The position numbers and the translations under genes are program-made. Of a DNA stretch of 64,000 nucleotides, positions 30,482-41,609 are shown piece after piece. The stretch is from Gyrodactylus bullatarudis. Its lineage: Eukaryota > Platyhelminthes > Monogenea > Gyrodactylidea > Gyrodactylidae. Position 1 is the first letter of the stretch, and each line of letters opens with the position of its first letter. The stretch covers positions 26,654 to 90,653 of the forward strand of contig SSNU01000259.1 in assembly GCA_012064415.1 (NCBI GenBank). The letters run 5' to 3'. The notes below the pieces were generated by a model. That model ran no database searches and was not told the origin of the DNA. It saw only the letters and a program-made list of their open reading frames with translations.

Positions 30482-30929
30482 TCATAGTTCTTCGTCATGT
30501 TTCGTTTCACACATTGGTCGAGCGAGATCATCACATTTTGAAGTGAATAAAGCTCCATTATTCATTATAATGCATTTGTTTTGTTTTATATTAGTTGGCT
30601 GATTGATTGCCCATAGACTGTAATTGGGAATAATTTTTAGTTTAATTTAATCCTTACGATTTATCGACTTCTTCTCCTGATGGAAGTCTGGCAATATCAT
30701 CAGCGTCAATTTTCGCATCCATCCAACAAACATTAGTCCCACAGGCAAGCTTACCTTCAGACCAAGATATTTTCCTCGGCTGATAAGCTTGTAGACCTTT
30801 GGATGAACAATACTCACGAATACCATCAGCCTTCATTAGAGGGGCTGCATCTAAGTTTTTACTATTAAAAAGTAGTTACTTACAAAGCATTGTTAGACTA
30901 CAGAGAATAAAATAAATAATTGCTTTCAT
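30482..30929 (-). CDS. Secreted C-type lectin-like protein, three exons
   Basis: The exons are 30929-30884, 30850-30658 and 30617-30482, joined by GT-AG introns of 33 nt and 40 nt. The frame (124 aa) closes only with both removed. Exon 1 is a signal peptide (MKAIIYFILCSLTML). The mature part is a compact C-type lectin fold: REYCSSKGLQAYQP (first Cys), ACGTNVCWMDAKIDADDIAR (the C-W core with its extra Cys), SLWAINQPTNIKQNKCIIMN, and KCDDLARPMCETK, the paired C-terminal Cys. The calcium-site positions read QPT and no WND is present, so sugar binding by the classical site is doubtful. A TATATAAA box lies 40 nt upstream of the ATG. The third exon has no polyadenylation signal that I could fix. 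It is related to the genes at 33.4 and 35.2 kb, probably by local duplication. Confidence 0.85.
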
Positions 30930-30968
30930 AATTCTTTTCAAGGGTTTCATCTAGTCTTGAGTCTTTTA

Positions 30969-30976
30969 TTTATATA
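30969..30976 (-). promoter_or_regulatory. TATA box of the lectin gene at 30.5-30.9 kb
   Basis: TATATAAA on the minus strand, 40 nt upstream of the ATG. The other two lectin genes have similar boxes at similar distance. Confidence 0.55.
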
Positions 30977-32046
30977 GATTTGAATTTAATCTTCCATAAC
31001 ACCCAAGATGAGAGAAAATAAAGCATTCTTGGATCAAAAGAGTTTAGATTTGATTGATTTTATTCTTCTTATAGCTCTTTCTGTGATGATCTGGAAATTT
31101 TTTCGTGTTCATTAGACTCACAAATCGAAATTTATTAAATTTCATGAAATACCACGCTTTTTTTCAGAAATGTGTTAATTTTAAGAATATTTCGGTGTTG
31201 TTTTTATTTTATATTTTAGAGTTACTACTTAAAAGTAATTATGAAAATTTGAAGAGAAAACTAAATAAATAGAAAAATATATTTGGCCTTAAACATTAAA
31301 CTTCCGTACCTAATATAGTAGACCGACCAAACGGTTCTAGTTTTTCAATCTTGACTAGCATTTCATCTAAATTTATTTAGATTTATAAAAATTATCCCGG
31401 ATACTCTTTAAAAAATTTTAAATCGCAGAGCCATATCTTTTATCCGCTCCAGGAAGGTTTTTATAAATCTGATTCTGTAATATAATGTTAGTGAAATAGA
31501 TCAGCTAACAACAGCCTAGAAATCTTTGATTTCTACTTGAAAGTATTATTAAAGCAAATCTGACGGAATATTTTTCGATACTAACGAAAGATATCAAAAA
31601 GGAATTGCAATCTCGAGTTCAATTTGCTTTAAAAAGAGTCCAGGTATCTTTAAGGAGTTCATAGTGGATTACTCCTTTCCTTGTCCAATACACTGTGAGC
31701 ATCACTTTCTTTGAGAATCTGTTTAGAGAAGGCTGAGTTGCTTTCTCACCAACTTGTTTTCCCAAGATCCTTTTCGACTCTGATCCTAAAGATTTTTCAT
31801 CTGTTGTAATGATATTCTGAAAATTGTCATAATTGAGTCTGTGAGAAAGTCTTCAACAGGCCTCTACGTTTTTTCTTTTTTTGATTCATAGAGGTCATGG
31901 GGAACCGATTTGTCGAATGAATTTGTTCTTCTCTTTTAGAGCACGTAGAATAGAGGACAAACTAACATTCAAAACAGAAGAAATCATTCTTGAAGATGAA
32001 GAAAGTTTCTCTCAAAGATTTATCGACAACTGAAAGTTGGCCTGAT
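30977..32046. other. AT-rich intergenic sequence
   Basis: No gene is recognised. The strand holds no long frame, and I see no repeat end until 32,047. Confidence 0.45.
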
Positions 32047-33370
32047 TTCATTACAGAAAAAATATTTTTATTGAAACACGAATATTAACCCCCTAATTAA
32101 GTATTATTTATCTCGACCAATCAGAATCCAAAATAAAGATGGAGTTGCCGATTGATGAATTAGTACGACTGTCAGATTTTCTATATTTTTTCGAATAACA
32201 CGAAAACTCTATTGTAGAATCTTTCAAGAAGCACAATCATCTGAAATTGTTAAGAAAGTTGAAAAAGTAGAAATTATGTGCATTTTCGAAATTCAAAAAA
32301 TTGCCTTATTTTGGGGTCATTTTTAGAATTAAACCATTTTTGAGTCCAAGTAAAATCTACAACTAGCACATTTTTCCTGAAATCACTTGCAAATCTTAAA
32401 TTTCCTTCATATTTCTGTAGAAAACAAAAAATACTGTTGAGTTTCTTGATGAAATATCTGTTGCAAATTAATCAAACTTAATAAATTTTGAGTGCTAAAC
32501 TTGATGAACGCAAAATTTGAAAAACTTATCGAATAAAATGTTGTCGAAAAATTCCTTTCCAAGAAAAGTCAATAAAAAATACATAAAAATAGAAATTAGA
32601 CATAAAGTTGTTCTTCCTCAGTTCGAACTCAATAAAATTTATAACTAAGTTAGTTCTGTGTCTTGTTTCAAATTAACTTTATATATTTCTTCATGATTTA
32701 AAAAAATGGAGTCATATTTCGCCAAGTTTTAATACTTTGGCAATTCTCAATTATTTGAATGTTACAGAGTGGTCCAAAAAAGTTTTGCAGGATCAAGATT
32801 AGACAAGAAGATAAAATTTGCTCTATTCCTCTTTATCGTTTATTTTTGGATCATTTTCACCGCTTGAATATCAATGAAATTTTTATAATGTGAATCTTTC
32901 GAAAATTTAATGCTAACTAGCTGATCCGAACCCGCTCCGTAGTGTTTCCTAAAATTCGAAAAAGCTTTTATTTTTGTATGAAGACGAAGAAAGCTTAGAT
33001 TGGACCAATGAGAAGCAAGCTTATGTGTTAAAAATGAAGCCATCTAATTGGTCAGCCACTTTTTCGGTTCGTATCTAGAAATCTTTTTCGCTACGAACAT
33101 GGTCCGTGGGTAATCTATAACTGGTTAAAATTTTATGAAAATTGGTTGCGTAGTTTAGACGTCCATAGGCTGACAAAATCAACTTTTATTTTTTAATAAA
33201 ATAGATAATCTGTTTCGATTCTGAGACTTGCACCCAATTTCAAATCAATAAAAACCAAATATCAGCTCAAAGTAGGAAAAATAGGATCTTTTTTAAGAAA
33301 CATGAACCTATAAAGAAATCTTATTGATATAAATTTATATAAACAATGAATAAATCAATTGAAATTATAT

Positions 33371-33806
33371 TTATTCACAAAGGACTGTATTTGATTCTGA
33401 GCATAGAACATACATTAATCCATAAGAAGTAAGAACTACACACTTCTGACCGTCTGAAGAGTCAGGTTGATGTGGAGCCCATTGTCTAGAATATCAAAGT
33501 TAAAATAGGCTTACTCTGTAACCACTGGCTTACGATCATACATCCCTTTCAAAACATTATCACTATCTAAAACAGCTGCAACCCAGAAATGTTTGAGTTT
33601 GCAAACATTTTTAGCCTCATCAATTTTTGAATCATTTACTTTGTAGATTCTCGATCCTTTTGAACTGCAATATTTTTATGAACTCATCAAGCCCATACTA
33701 TCGCCAGCAATTATAGCAGACTCTAAGAATGCAAGAAAAGTTTTTATAATATACTTGTTACAGTGCTCAACAGACATAGAATCAATGTAGGAATTATGAG
33801 TTTCAT
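33371..33806 (-). pseudogene. C-type lectin-like gene with a frameshift
   Basis: Exon 1 encodes a signal peptide (MKLIIPTLILCLLST, ATG at 33806) and is followed by a GT donor. The next exon probably starts after GATAG (YGLDEFIK), but an extra A in an A5 run shifts the frame before KYCSSKGSRIYKVND. The remainder is good: EAKNVCKLKHFWVAAVLDSD, then a 29-nt GT-AG intron (33486-33514) whose removal joins PVVTE to QWAPHQPDSSDGQKCVVLTS and YVLCSESNTVLCE, the lectin C-terminus with a QPD-like site. One indel separates this from an intact gene of about 120 codons, so it is either a young pseudogene or a sequence error. A TATA box lies near 33838-33846. Confidence 0.75.
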
Positions 33807-33837
33807 TCAAATTTAAAAAAAATTATATATCAACTGA

Positions 33838-33846
33838 TTTTATATA
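33838..33846 (-). promoter_or_regulatory. TATA box of the lectin gene at 33.4-33.8 kb
   Basis: TATATAAAA on the minus strand, about 32 nt upstream of the ATG. Confidence 0.5.
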
Positions 33847-35155
33847 ATTTTTGATTATTTTTTAATATGCGTATTCTAACAATTCGAAATTTATTTTTCA
33901 TAAAACCATATTTTATAATTATTTAAAGAAAACTATGCCATGAGAAACTTTTTGAGATCGTTGGTAATCAAACTTTGTTGAGGGCAAGATGTCAGTTACA
34001 GAAAAAATATTTTTATTGAACCACGAATATTAACGTCCTAATTAAGTATTATTTATCTCAACCAAACAGAATGCAGCAAGTAATTTCTATACATTTAGAT
34101 AGGAAATAAGTGAGTTTTTGTGAAAATGTGAAAATTCACTATTTTCAGGGATAAAATGAGTGTCAAATCCATCTTCTGCACATTTTAAAACCCCTGAGAG
34201 AGGAAAAGACAACGAGTTGGTGAGTATATACGAGAAAATTTATTTGTTAAAATTATGTAAATTACAATAAGTGAGATTGTTCTTGAAGGAAGAAAGCCCA
34301 GAAGAAACTCTTTGAAACTTAGATTGGACACATATAGATATACGATTTGAGAATAAAACCAAAAGCGAATCCCATAAGAATCAACAGAAATGACCCCAAA
34401 ATAAGGCAATTTTTTGAATTTCGAAAATGCACATAATTTCTACTTTTTCAACTTTCTTAACAATTTCAGATGATTGTGCTTCTTGAAAAATTCTACAATA
34501 GAGTTTTCGTGTTATTCGAAAAAATATAGAAAATCTGACAGTCGTACTAATACATCAATCGGCAACTCCATCATTATTTTGAATTTTAGGTGTTTAAAAA
34601 TAGAATTTTTCAACAAAAATATTTTACAGAAGCATAATTTTCGTGAAGTTTTTTATACTCTTAAGGGACTACTGTATGCTAATTGAGGTGGATTTATTTC
34701 CTACAAGGTACTTAAACAGGCATAAAATTGAGTTGAAGTTAAGGATTTTTAAAATAAATAGGCAAATTTTCAACTTGGACTTTAATTAGCTCAAAATTTA
34801 GAAGAGTCAAGGGAAACTTTCCTCCCACTGTTTTGTTAAGAATTCATTCCTGAACAAGATGATGTCACTTCTGTCTTGCTATCTCATTCATTGCATTCTT
34901 AATTGAAAAGTTGCGCTTTCAGATTTTTTTTCATTTCAGATATTGGCTTCTAAAATAATTCGAAAAATAGAACGATTTCTAAATAGGACTTTCAATCCAT
35001 ATTCGAACTCAACTAAAAAAGGGTTTTCAACCTTCATTCTAATAATAAAAGAACATTTCAAATTTCTGCATTAGACATGTTACTACGTAATTTGATTGTC
35101 AACTTGTTTTAGCCAATGAGAGAACAGAGCATTCATTTCAACATAAAATCTACTT

Positions 35156-35162
35156 TATATAA
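35156..35162 (+). promoter_or_regulatory. TATA box of the lectin gene at 35.2 kb
   Basis: TATATAA 47 nt upstream of the ATG, in the same arrangement as for the two minus-strand lectins. Confidence 0.55.
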
Positions 35163-35208
35163 CATATACTGAGAGAAATGAATCCAAAAGATTATCATCG
35201 ATTTATTT

Positions 35209-35642
35209 ATGAATATAATTCAAATTCTAGCCATCCTGTTTGGATTAACATGGCCAGGTAGGATAACAAAAGTTATTTTCAGGCTATGCTGTATTTAAAT
35301 ATCAAGAGCACATGTCGCGGGACGAAGCCAAAAGCTATTGCCAATCAAAGAATACAGAACTCTACATTCCGAAGGAAGAAGATTTTGATAAAGCTGGTGA
35401 TAAATGCAGTTATTCAGCTTGTTGGGTCGGTATTATAAAAAAGAATGAGAAATTTTATCTCGAAGATGGATTAACTCATGCAACTTACTTGTGAGTAACT
35501 GATTCAAATGATGAACTCTTGCAGGGATTGGCATTCATGGGAACCAGATAATCTTGATGGTGAAGAAGATTGTGTTTATCTTATTGAACGAAAATTGGTT
35601 GATGTTAGCTGTAAAGTATTTGCAGTGCCATTGTGTGAATAA
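35209..35642 (+). CDS. Secreted C-type lectin-like protein, three exons
   Basis: The exons are 35209-35257, 35283-35490 and 35525-35642. The introns are 25 nt (35258-35282, GTAGG...TTCAG) and 34 nt (35491-35524, GTGAGT...GCAG). Without splicing the frame stops at once. Spliced, it is 124 codons long, the same as the gene at 30.5 kb. Signal peptide: MNIIQILAILFGLTWPG. Lectin core: MSRDEAKSYCQSKNTELYIP (the S.eEA..YC.s.. opening), SACWVGIIKKNEKFYLEDGL (W.G core), LDWHSWEPDNLDGEEDCVYL (W.PDN...EDCV, calcium-site loop with EPD) and DVSCKVFAVPLCE (final Cys pair). The second calcium motif WND is replaced by LVD. It is likely an extracellular recognition or immune-type lectin, ligand unknown. AATAAA occurs at the stop codon (GAATAAAAATT) and near 35681. 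Confidence 0.9.
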
Positions 35643-37310
35643 AAATTACAAATTAAATCGATCAATATTTTTTCTCTGAATAAAATCCACTTGAAAGGAA
35701 AATATTTTCATTGAGAAAATACATGAGAATTAGAGAAATATTTTCAATGAATTCCATGGCAACAAACAAATGGAATAATAATAGACAATAATTAAAATTA
35801 AAAATTAATATTGACCGTGAATCTACTTGAAAGTAGATGCTTGATTGTATTTATAAATAAAAAATAATTAGAGAAAGTTAGCTGACAAAGAAGGAAATTG
35901 ATTTGAGAAAGCCACTTTTGATTTCTGTTTTTTCTAAAAATTAATAGTGGAAATATACATAAATTTTATCGAAGAATTATTTTAAAAAATTTTATCGTCA
36001 TTTTAGAACCTGTTGCTTTAAACCATTGATTTATGAATAACGAACCTAGTTAAGAGATTATTTTAATCATATGTGTGAAAAAAACATCCTTATATTAACT
36101 CCTTTTCTTCTAAAATAATGGTCTTTAGATACGTTTGATAGCAAAAACTAGCAGAAAACTCTCTATTGAACAGAATAAACTTGAATCGGTCCTTAAAACA
36201 TCTTTAGAAAATGAAATAAATGAGGTTTTGGTAAAAATCATCGAGAATAGCTGTATCATACAGCCTGTATGTATTATCATTTATAACTAGGTTTAGTTTA
36301 ATTTCTTTGTACTCCAATAAATATCTTTTTATTTTTCCTAGACTTTTCATGACATTTAAATCTAATAATCTATTCTGGATAATTATCAGTCCCAGTATTC
36401 AGTTAGTTATGACTAGAAAATTGAAAGATTCGTTTAAAATTCTTAAAACTTTTTAAAGAAAAGTTTGATTAGGCTCATAAAATAAATTTTAGCATTGATT
36501 TTCTGAGTTTTTAAGCTAAATAATTTAGCTTATTTTATTTAGATTTATAGAAGAGTTTCATTGATAGTCCAAAGTTAAATCATCATGCTACCTTCTTTCC
36601 ATAACCAAGTTAATATTTATTTACTAATATTTCGCAAATAAAAAGATTTCATTTATTCAAGAAGGAATCTCAAGCCTCTTTTAAAAACCATTTGCATAGA
36701 CCTGCCTGAGTCTATTAAATTATGTCCCCAACCTATTCTTGAAAAAGGTTTTTTAATGAAAAGAAAAGATGAATGATAAATAAATCAAAATTCAATATGT
36801 ATTTATATATTAATCGACATAATAATTATTATATAATAAGTTATATGTATCGTGTATAATTCATGTTAGGGCTATCAATAGATCAAGAAAGGATAGATAT
36901 CAAAAGTGTGTGTGTCTTAATAACGATCACTGTTATTTTCATAATACTTTTTCTTTCTAATTAATTTCTTCTGTACAATTTGGATAGGTTATCGTTTTAA
37001 TCTTTTACAATTCTTGATTTTCTTTCTTTTCATTGAATATGATCTGAATCCTTTGGTGAGGGAGAATTTTACACACTTTACTGATTATCATTACTATAAA
37101 AAGGTCCAATAGAGACGAGTTTTTCTCTTCAAATCAACCTTTTATGTATACTTCAATTATAGAAAATTTTGGATTGATAAATTTTTATTTACAGATTTTG
37201 ATCAAGATGTGAAAGTATTCCTGGGATGATAGATGTTTTTATCGACTTCAACTACACATTGGTTAAATTCCATGATGATACTTTAGAAACAAAGGGATTT
37301 AATGATTGAA
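35643..37310. other. Intergenic and likely 3' UTR of the bZIP gene
   Basis: AT-rich with no ORF of note. The right part should contain the 3' UTR of the minus-strand bZIP gene. A clear poly(A) site cannot be fixed because AATAAA-like words are common. Confidence 0.4.
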
Positions 37311-40300
37311 TCACGAAGATGTTGGATTAGTTGAAACCATCTTATTCGGAGAGACCTGATGGTGGTTGTAAATATTAGTCTTGAGATTCTTTGGGGAAGG
37401 ATTCTTTGATGAAGTTCGATTCTTGCCAATGTTATTGGCATTCTCGTCAATTTCTCCAGATGCTTCATCAGAACTTCCAGTCTGTGAACTGTTCTGTGAG
37501 GGATTTGTATTTTGATTGTTGTTAGTGGGCTTCATGAGAATTTGTTCCTTATTCTGAATACTTTCAAGGTTATTATTATCACGACAATGCAAGGAATTTT
37601 GATGAGCCTGTTGTTGCTGTTGAGCAGCAGCTGCAGCAGCGGCTGCTTTCATTTGCATTTCATTTTGTAACATTCTTGCACGCTTTAATTCTCGACAGCG
37701 TCGAACAGCTTCGTTATTTCTCCTGCGCCTTTCACGATATCTCTCATCATGACTTGGGTCTAATATAAATAAATATAATTATATATTTTAAAAAATGTAT
37801 AACTACTTTTAAGTATATTCACAAACCAAAAATAAATAAATTACCTGAATCAGAATTTTTAGAGCTAGACACTCTTCCATTACTGCTCGGATTACTATGC
37901 ACTGCTGTGACATGTTCAAGATTTGAATTGGCCAAATTAGAAGCCAGCAATGAGACCATTTGATTTGGAGAATACCCACCAGTTGGATTAAGCATACTTG
38001 GACTATTCGTCATCACAGACAATGGATTCAAGGAGTTGTTAGCAGCCTGCTTTCCAGCGTTTAATAGGTAGGCTGTAGCTGCATCTAGAATACTTCCATT
38101 ACTTGTCGTAATTGTTGGCCTTTGTAGGAGATTTCTCATCTTTGCCTCTTCCAATAGGGGTAAATTATTGTTATTGTTGTTGTTATTTGTCAAGTTTACT
38201 GAAATTAGTAAGAAAAATCAATAAATTATCTGTTTTTTCACCCAACTTTTCATATAACATTTTCGGTCTTTTTTACTCATTTATTTCTCCTCACCCTTCT
38301 CAGTCCCTCCCCTAGTACACAAATAACTAAAGAGCTAAATGCATTAGTAATGCCCTTACAACTACAACTGTATATATTTTACAATCTACCTCTCCCCCAT
38401 TAACTAATTTTAACTAGCGGAAAAAATATTATGTATAATACAATCGACCCCTACGCAAGTTTTATATGTGTAATTTTTTGTCAATGAAGTTTTTTTATGC
38501 ATCTATATAGCCCATAATATAAGGAGAAGTGGTAGTCGAATGACTCATACTCATCTCACTGATTAGTTTCATTCATACTTTACTACTACTACTGGTATAG
38601 TAATTTTTTTTGTTTCTCTTGTAAGAGGATGGATGTATTTGTTTATGTGTTCATCTCACGGTCACACACACTCAATCAATTGTGTATATGCAATGTGTAT
38701 GCATATTTTAGTCATACATACATATTTTTTGAATATAATAATAATAAGTTAGCCCCAATCTCTCCAAAGCAAAAGTGATTGACAAACAGACATATCCTGT
38801 AGGATTTATACTAACGCACCGAGAGTATTGGTCGTATGCACAAGACACACACACACATTAGCTAATTTGTGTAGGGGAATTTTAATATGTATTATTTTCT
38901 CAAGTTAACTAACGCATATGTGCAATAAGATTGATGAGATGAATCAGACTTTCCCATTGTACAGATATATCTATATATACGTACACTCGTATAACATATT
39001 TAGACATAATTATTTACTAGACTTAATTCCATCCATTGACATTGTGTATATGATATCAAGAGTAAAAATTTATGGTAAAGAAATAATAATAAAATATGTT
39101 TTTTACCTTCTTCTTCTTCAAAAAAACTAACACACAGCGAATAGTCATACCCATATATGAAATGAATGCAACTCTATCAGCTAAACCCCCACCCCTCTTA
39201 TTTTTTCAATTTTATGTTGTATAGAAGAATTCATTCACATGATGAAAAAGACTCCAAGATCTAATTAGAAGTCTTGGGAAATTTTAGCCAATTTTATTAC
39301 TGTAATAATAATTCCCAGTACGCATTCTTTCAAAAAGCCGATGATTTTATTGCATGGTTTCATATATACAGTCTATTTATGGCTTTCGCTATCTCTAACT
39401 CTTAACATGTTCAAATAAAAAAAGAGATGACTAGGGGGTAGAGGTGTAATGTATTGCTTATTGCATGTATTGTGCAATGTACACATGTAAGAATACACCA
39501 TTAGCTTATATAATAGTAATATATATATAAGAATATCGCAAGAGAAATGAAAGACTGCGTTTAGAAAAAGGAAAGAAATGTTTGCAATTTTTTTAGCTTA
39601 TTGCGCAATAAAGGGAAAAAACGGGAAATTAGGCATACTCTAGCGTTGATGATATCTACTACAGATTTTGTGATATTCATCATACTGCAAAAATTAATTT
39701 GTGGAGATAAATTCTTTAGATAAGAAGCTCATAGAGTTAATTAGTAAAAATTAATTGCATTTTTCCCCTCTCAGAGTACAGAATGAAATCGAATGTAGGA
39801 GGAGGAAAATTGGCAAGATTCATGGATCAAAAAAATGTACTTGTCAAAAAGGGATGGTGAAATATCGTCTTTCTTTATTAATATCCAGTAGGCGAGCAAT
39901 TTGTAACATGCAATCGGTAACCAAGGTCAAGTGTTGCACAAATAATTCAAAGGAAACTTTTACTTTCCCCTTTTAGTTATTCCTATTCTTATCAATGGTC
40001 AAATTCTTTTTTTGGCAGATGAAAGATCTAGGTCACAATGATGTCTCAAGTCACGAAATGTTACATGTATTGAGAAATATCTAAATTCTTACATATGGAA
40101 GGAAATGTTTAACTCACAATAGCTAATCAACTGGTCAAGGACATTGCTTGGCTTTGTTGTGGGCAATGGAAGGTCTGTCTTGGGACTGATTTTACCACCC
40201 AACTGATTCATGAGGAAATTGAGCTGATCTTGCTTTATCTTGACCTGATCGAAGGACTGAGGGTTTGAATTGAGTCCGGCACCACTGTCATTGTTGTTGT

Positions 40301-41609
40301 TATTCTCAATATCTTGTGATAATTTTTCATGGTTCAGTTTGTTACTTGTTAAAATGGACGAGATCATCTTTTGGAGGGCATTGAAATTTAGATTATTTGA
40401 GACATTGGGAATTGTTACTGGGCCAAGTGTGGCAGGAGTCTGTATAGGCGGAGTTGGCGTAGTTATTGAGTTGATTGCTGAAAAGTTTCTTGTAGTTGAG
40501 TCATTATCAGAGACATCATCATTTGTATCATCGATACTGGAGCTGATTGGAGAGTTTTGAGATAAAATTGAAGTATGTCGTTTCTTCAATGGTGGCATCA
40601 AATGTGATGAGGAATTCGTCATAGAATTTCCCATGAGAATATCATTCGGGGATGCTGCAGAAGTTGTTGATATTTGTGCTGGTAATATGGGCAGTTCTGT
40701 GATCTCATCAGACTTGGAATTATTCGAGCCTAAGAGACCTTTGAAGTGACGCAATTCCATCTTGAGCTTTTCATTTTCTGCCTTGAGCTCTTGAATTTTA
40801 CGTTCCATAAGAACATCATTTTGTCGACGTTTCTCACGACTCCTTTTGGCTGCCTCATTATTCTTTCTCCGACGTTCCCAATATCTATCGTCTTTATTTG
40901 ATTCTGGAATGAAAGCTCTTTGTTTACGATCACTACTCGGTGTGTTACCATTCGAGGACAGTAAATTTGATGACATATTTATACTTGAATTGGAACAATC
41001 TGAGTTTGCATTATATTCTCGGCTGCTACGTTCCATCGTTGAGGATTGGAGACTTGAATTGTTCACCATTGTCGGTAGGGTTTGTGGTGTCGGAGAATTC
41101 GGGCAAGTATTATTATTGTCTGACATAACATCCGTGTTTAGCTGAAGATTTGAAAATACAGGTCCAGTGGTTAAATTGTTAAGATTTGAAGCAAACGTAT
41201 TAGCTATTTCATGAATTAAATTCTTTTTATTCTGTCCAGATAGGCCAGAGTTAGGACTATAACATAAGCTAGCCGGAGATGAAGTTGTCGATGAATTGTT
41301 AGCTGTATTCAATACTGATCCAGGGGTTTGGTTAGTATTAGCACTATTATTATTATTATTACTGGGGTTAATTTTATCACTATTGTTGCTGTTAAGAAAT
41401 CCCATAGGAGGTAAGGTTATACCAAAAGCACTTGCCAGGGCATTCGTTATATTCAAGGTCTGGGTATTGGTTGGAATGTTTAGATTACTGGCTAAATGTC
41501 TATTAATAATCTTGTTATCTTCTTGGTCATCGTCACTATCCATTTCATGGTCATTATTCATCCCAGAGGTCTTCAATTGATCCTCATGATCTTCAGCAGA
41601 CATGATCAT
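37311..41609 (-). CDS. vrille/NFIL3-like bZIP transcription factor with a second basic region
   Basis: The exons are 41609-40118, 38198-37845 and 37759-37311. The GT-AG introns (1919 and 85 nt) keep phase 1 at both junctions, giving 764 aa. Residues about 229-295 are a full bZIP: RKQRAFIPESNKDDRYWERR, RKNNEAAKRSREKRRQND, then Leu heptads in QELKAENEKLKMELRHF. The FIP-E, YWERRRKNNEAAKRSREKRR and ND features match NFIL3/vrille, a PAR-related group of nuclear repressors (vrille acts in the fly circadian clock). The flanks are Asn/Ser-rich. Exon 3 opens with a second basic region, DERYRERRRRNNEAVRRCRE, but an Ala/Gln tract replaces the zipper. Reading through the first donor gives a 506-aa alternative ending at 40089. 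The exon ends are consensus. Whether both basic regions sit in one protein needs cDNA. Confidence 0.85.
38199..40117 (-). other. Intron of the bZIP gene
   Basis: It starts GTGAGT and ends TTTCAG. It is AT-rich with short CA and TA runs, including (AC)n near 38843. No coding exon is seen inside. Confidence 0.6.

Larger units (their letters stand above)
32047..34590. repeat. Repeat blocks A and B in mixed orientation around the lectin gene
   Basis: Block A (ACAGAAAAAATATTTTTATTGA start) is at about 32047-32120 and, in the same orientation, at 33994-34072. Block B (about 32121-32332, containing GATGGAGTTGCCGATTGATG) follows A in the first copy. In the second it occurs inverted, at 34388-34590. 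The pattern fits a fold-back element A-B...B'-A' of which one full half and one mixed part remain. Confidence 0.68.

Noticed and set aside
33400..33490. CTGAAGAG-type hammerhead core near 33,455
   Set aside because: No GAAA follows at a suitable distance and the sequence is lectin coding sequence on the other strand.
37618..37651. Ala/Gln-coding repeat as an unstable expansion
   Set aside because: The Ala and Gln runs use mixed codons and are short, typical of transcription-factor linkers.
41296..41580. Leucine-rich plus-strand ORF at 41.3-41.6 kb
   Set aside because: It is the antisense shadow of the Asn-rich bZIP exon (AAT/AAC read in reverse gives Leu/Ile/Val runs).
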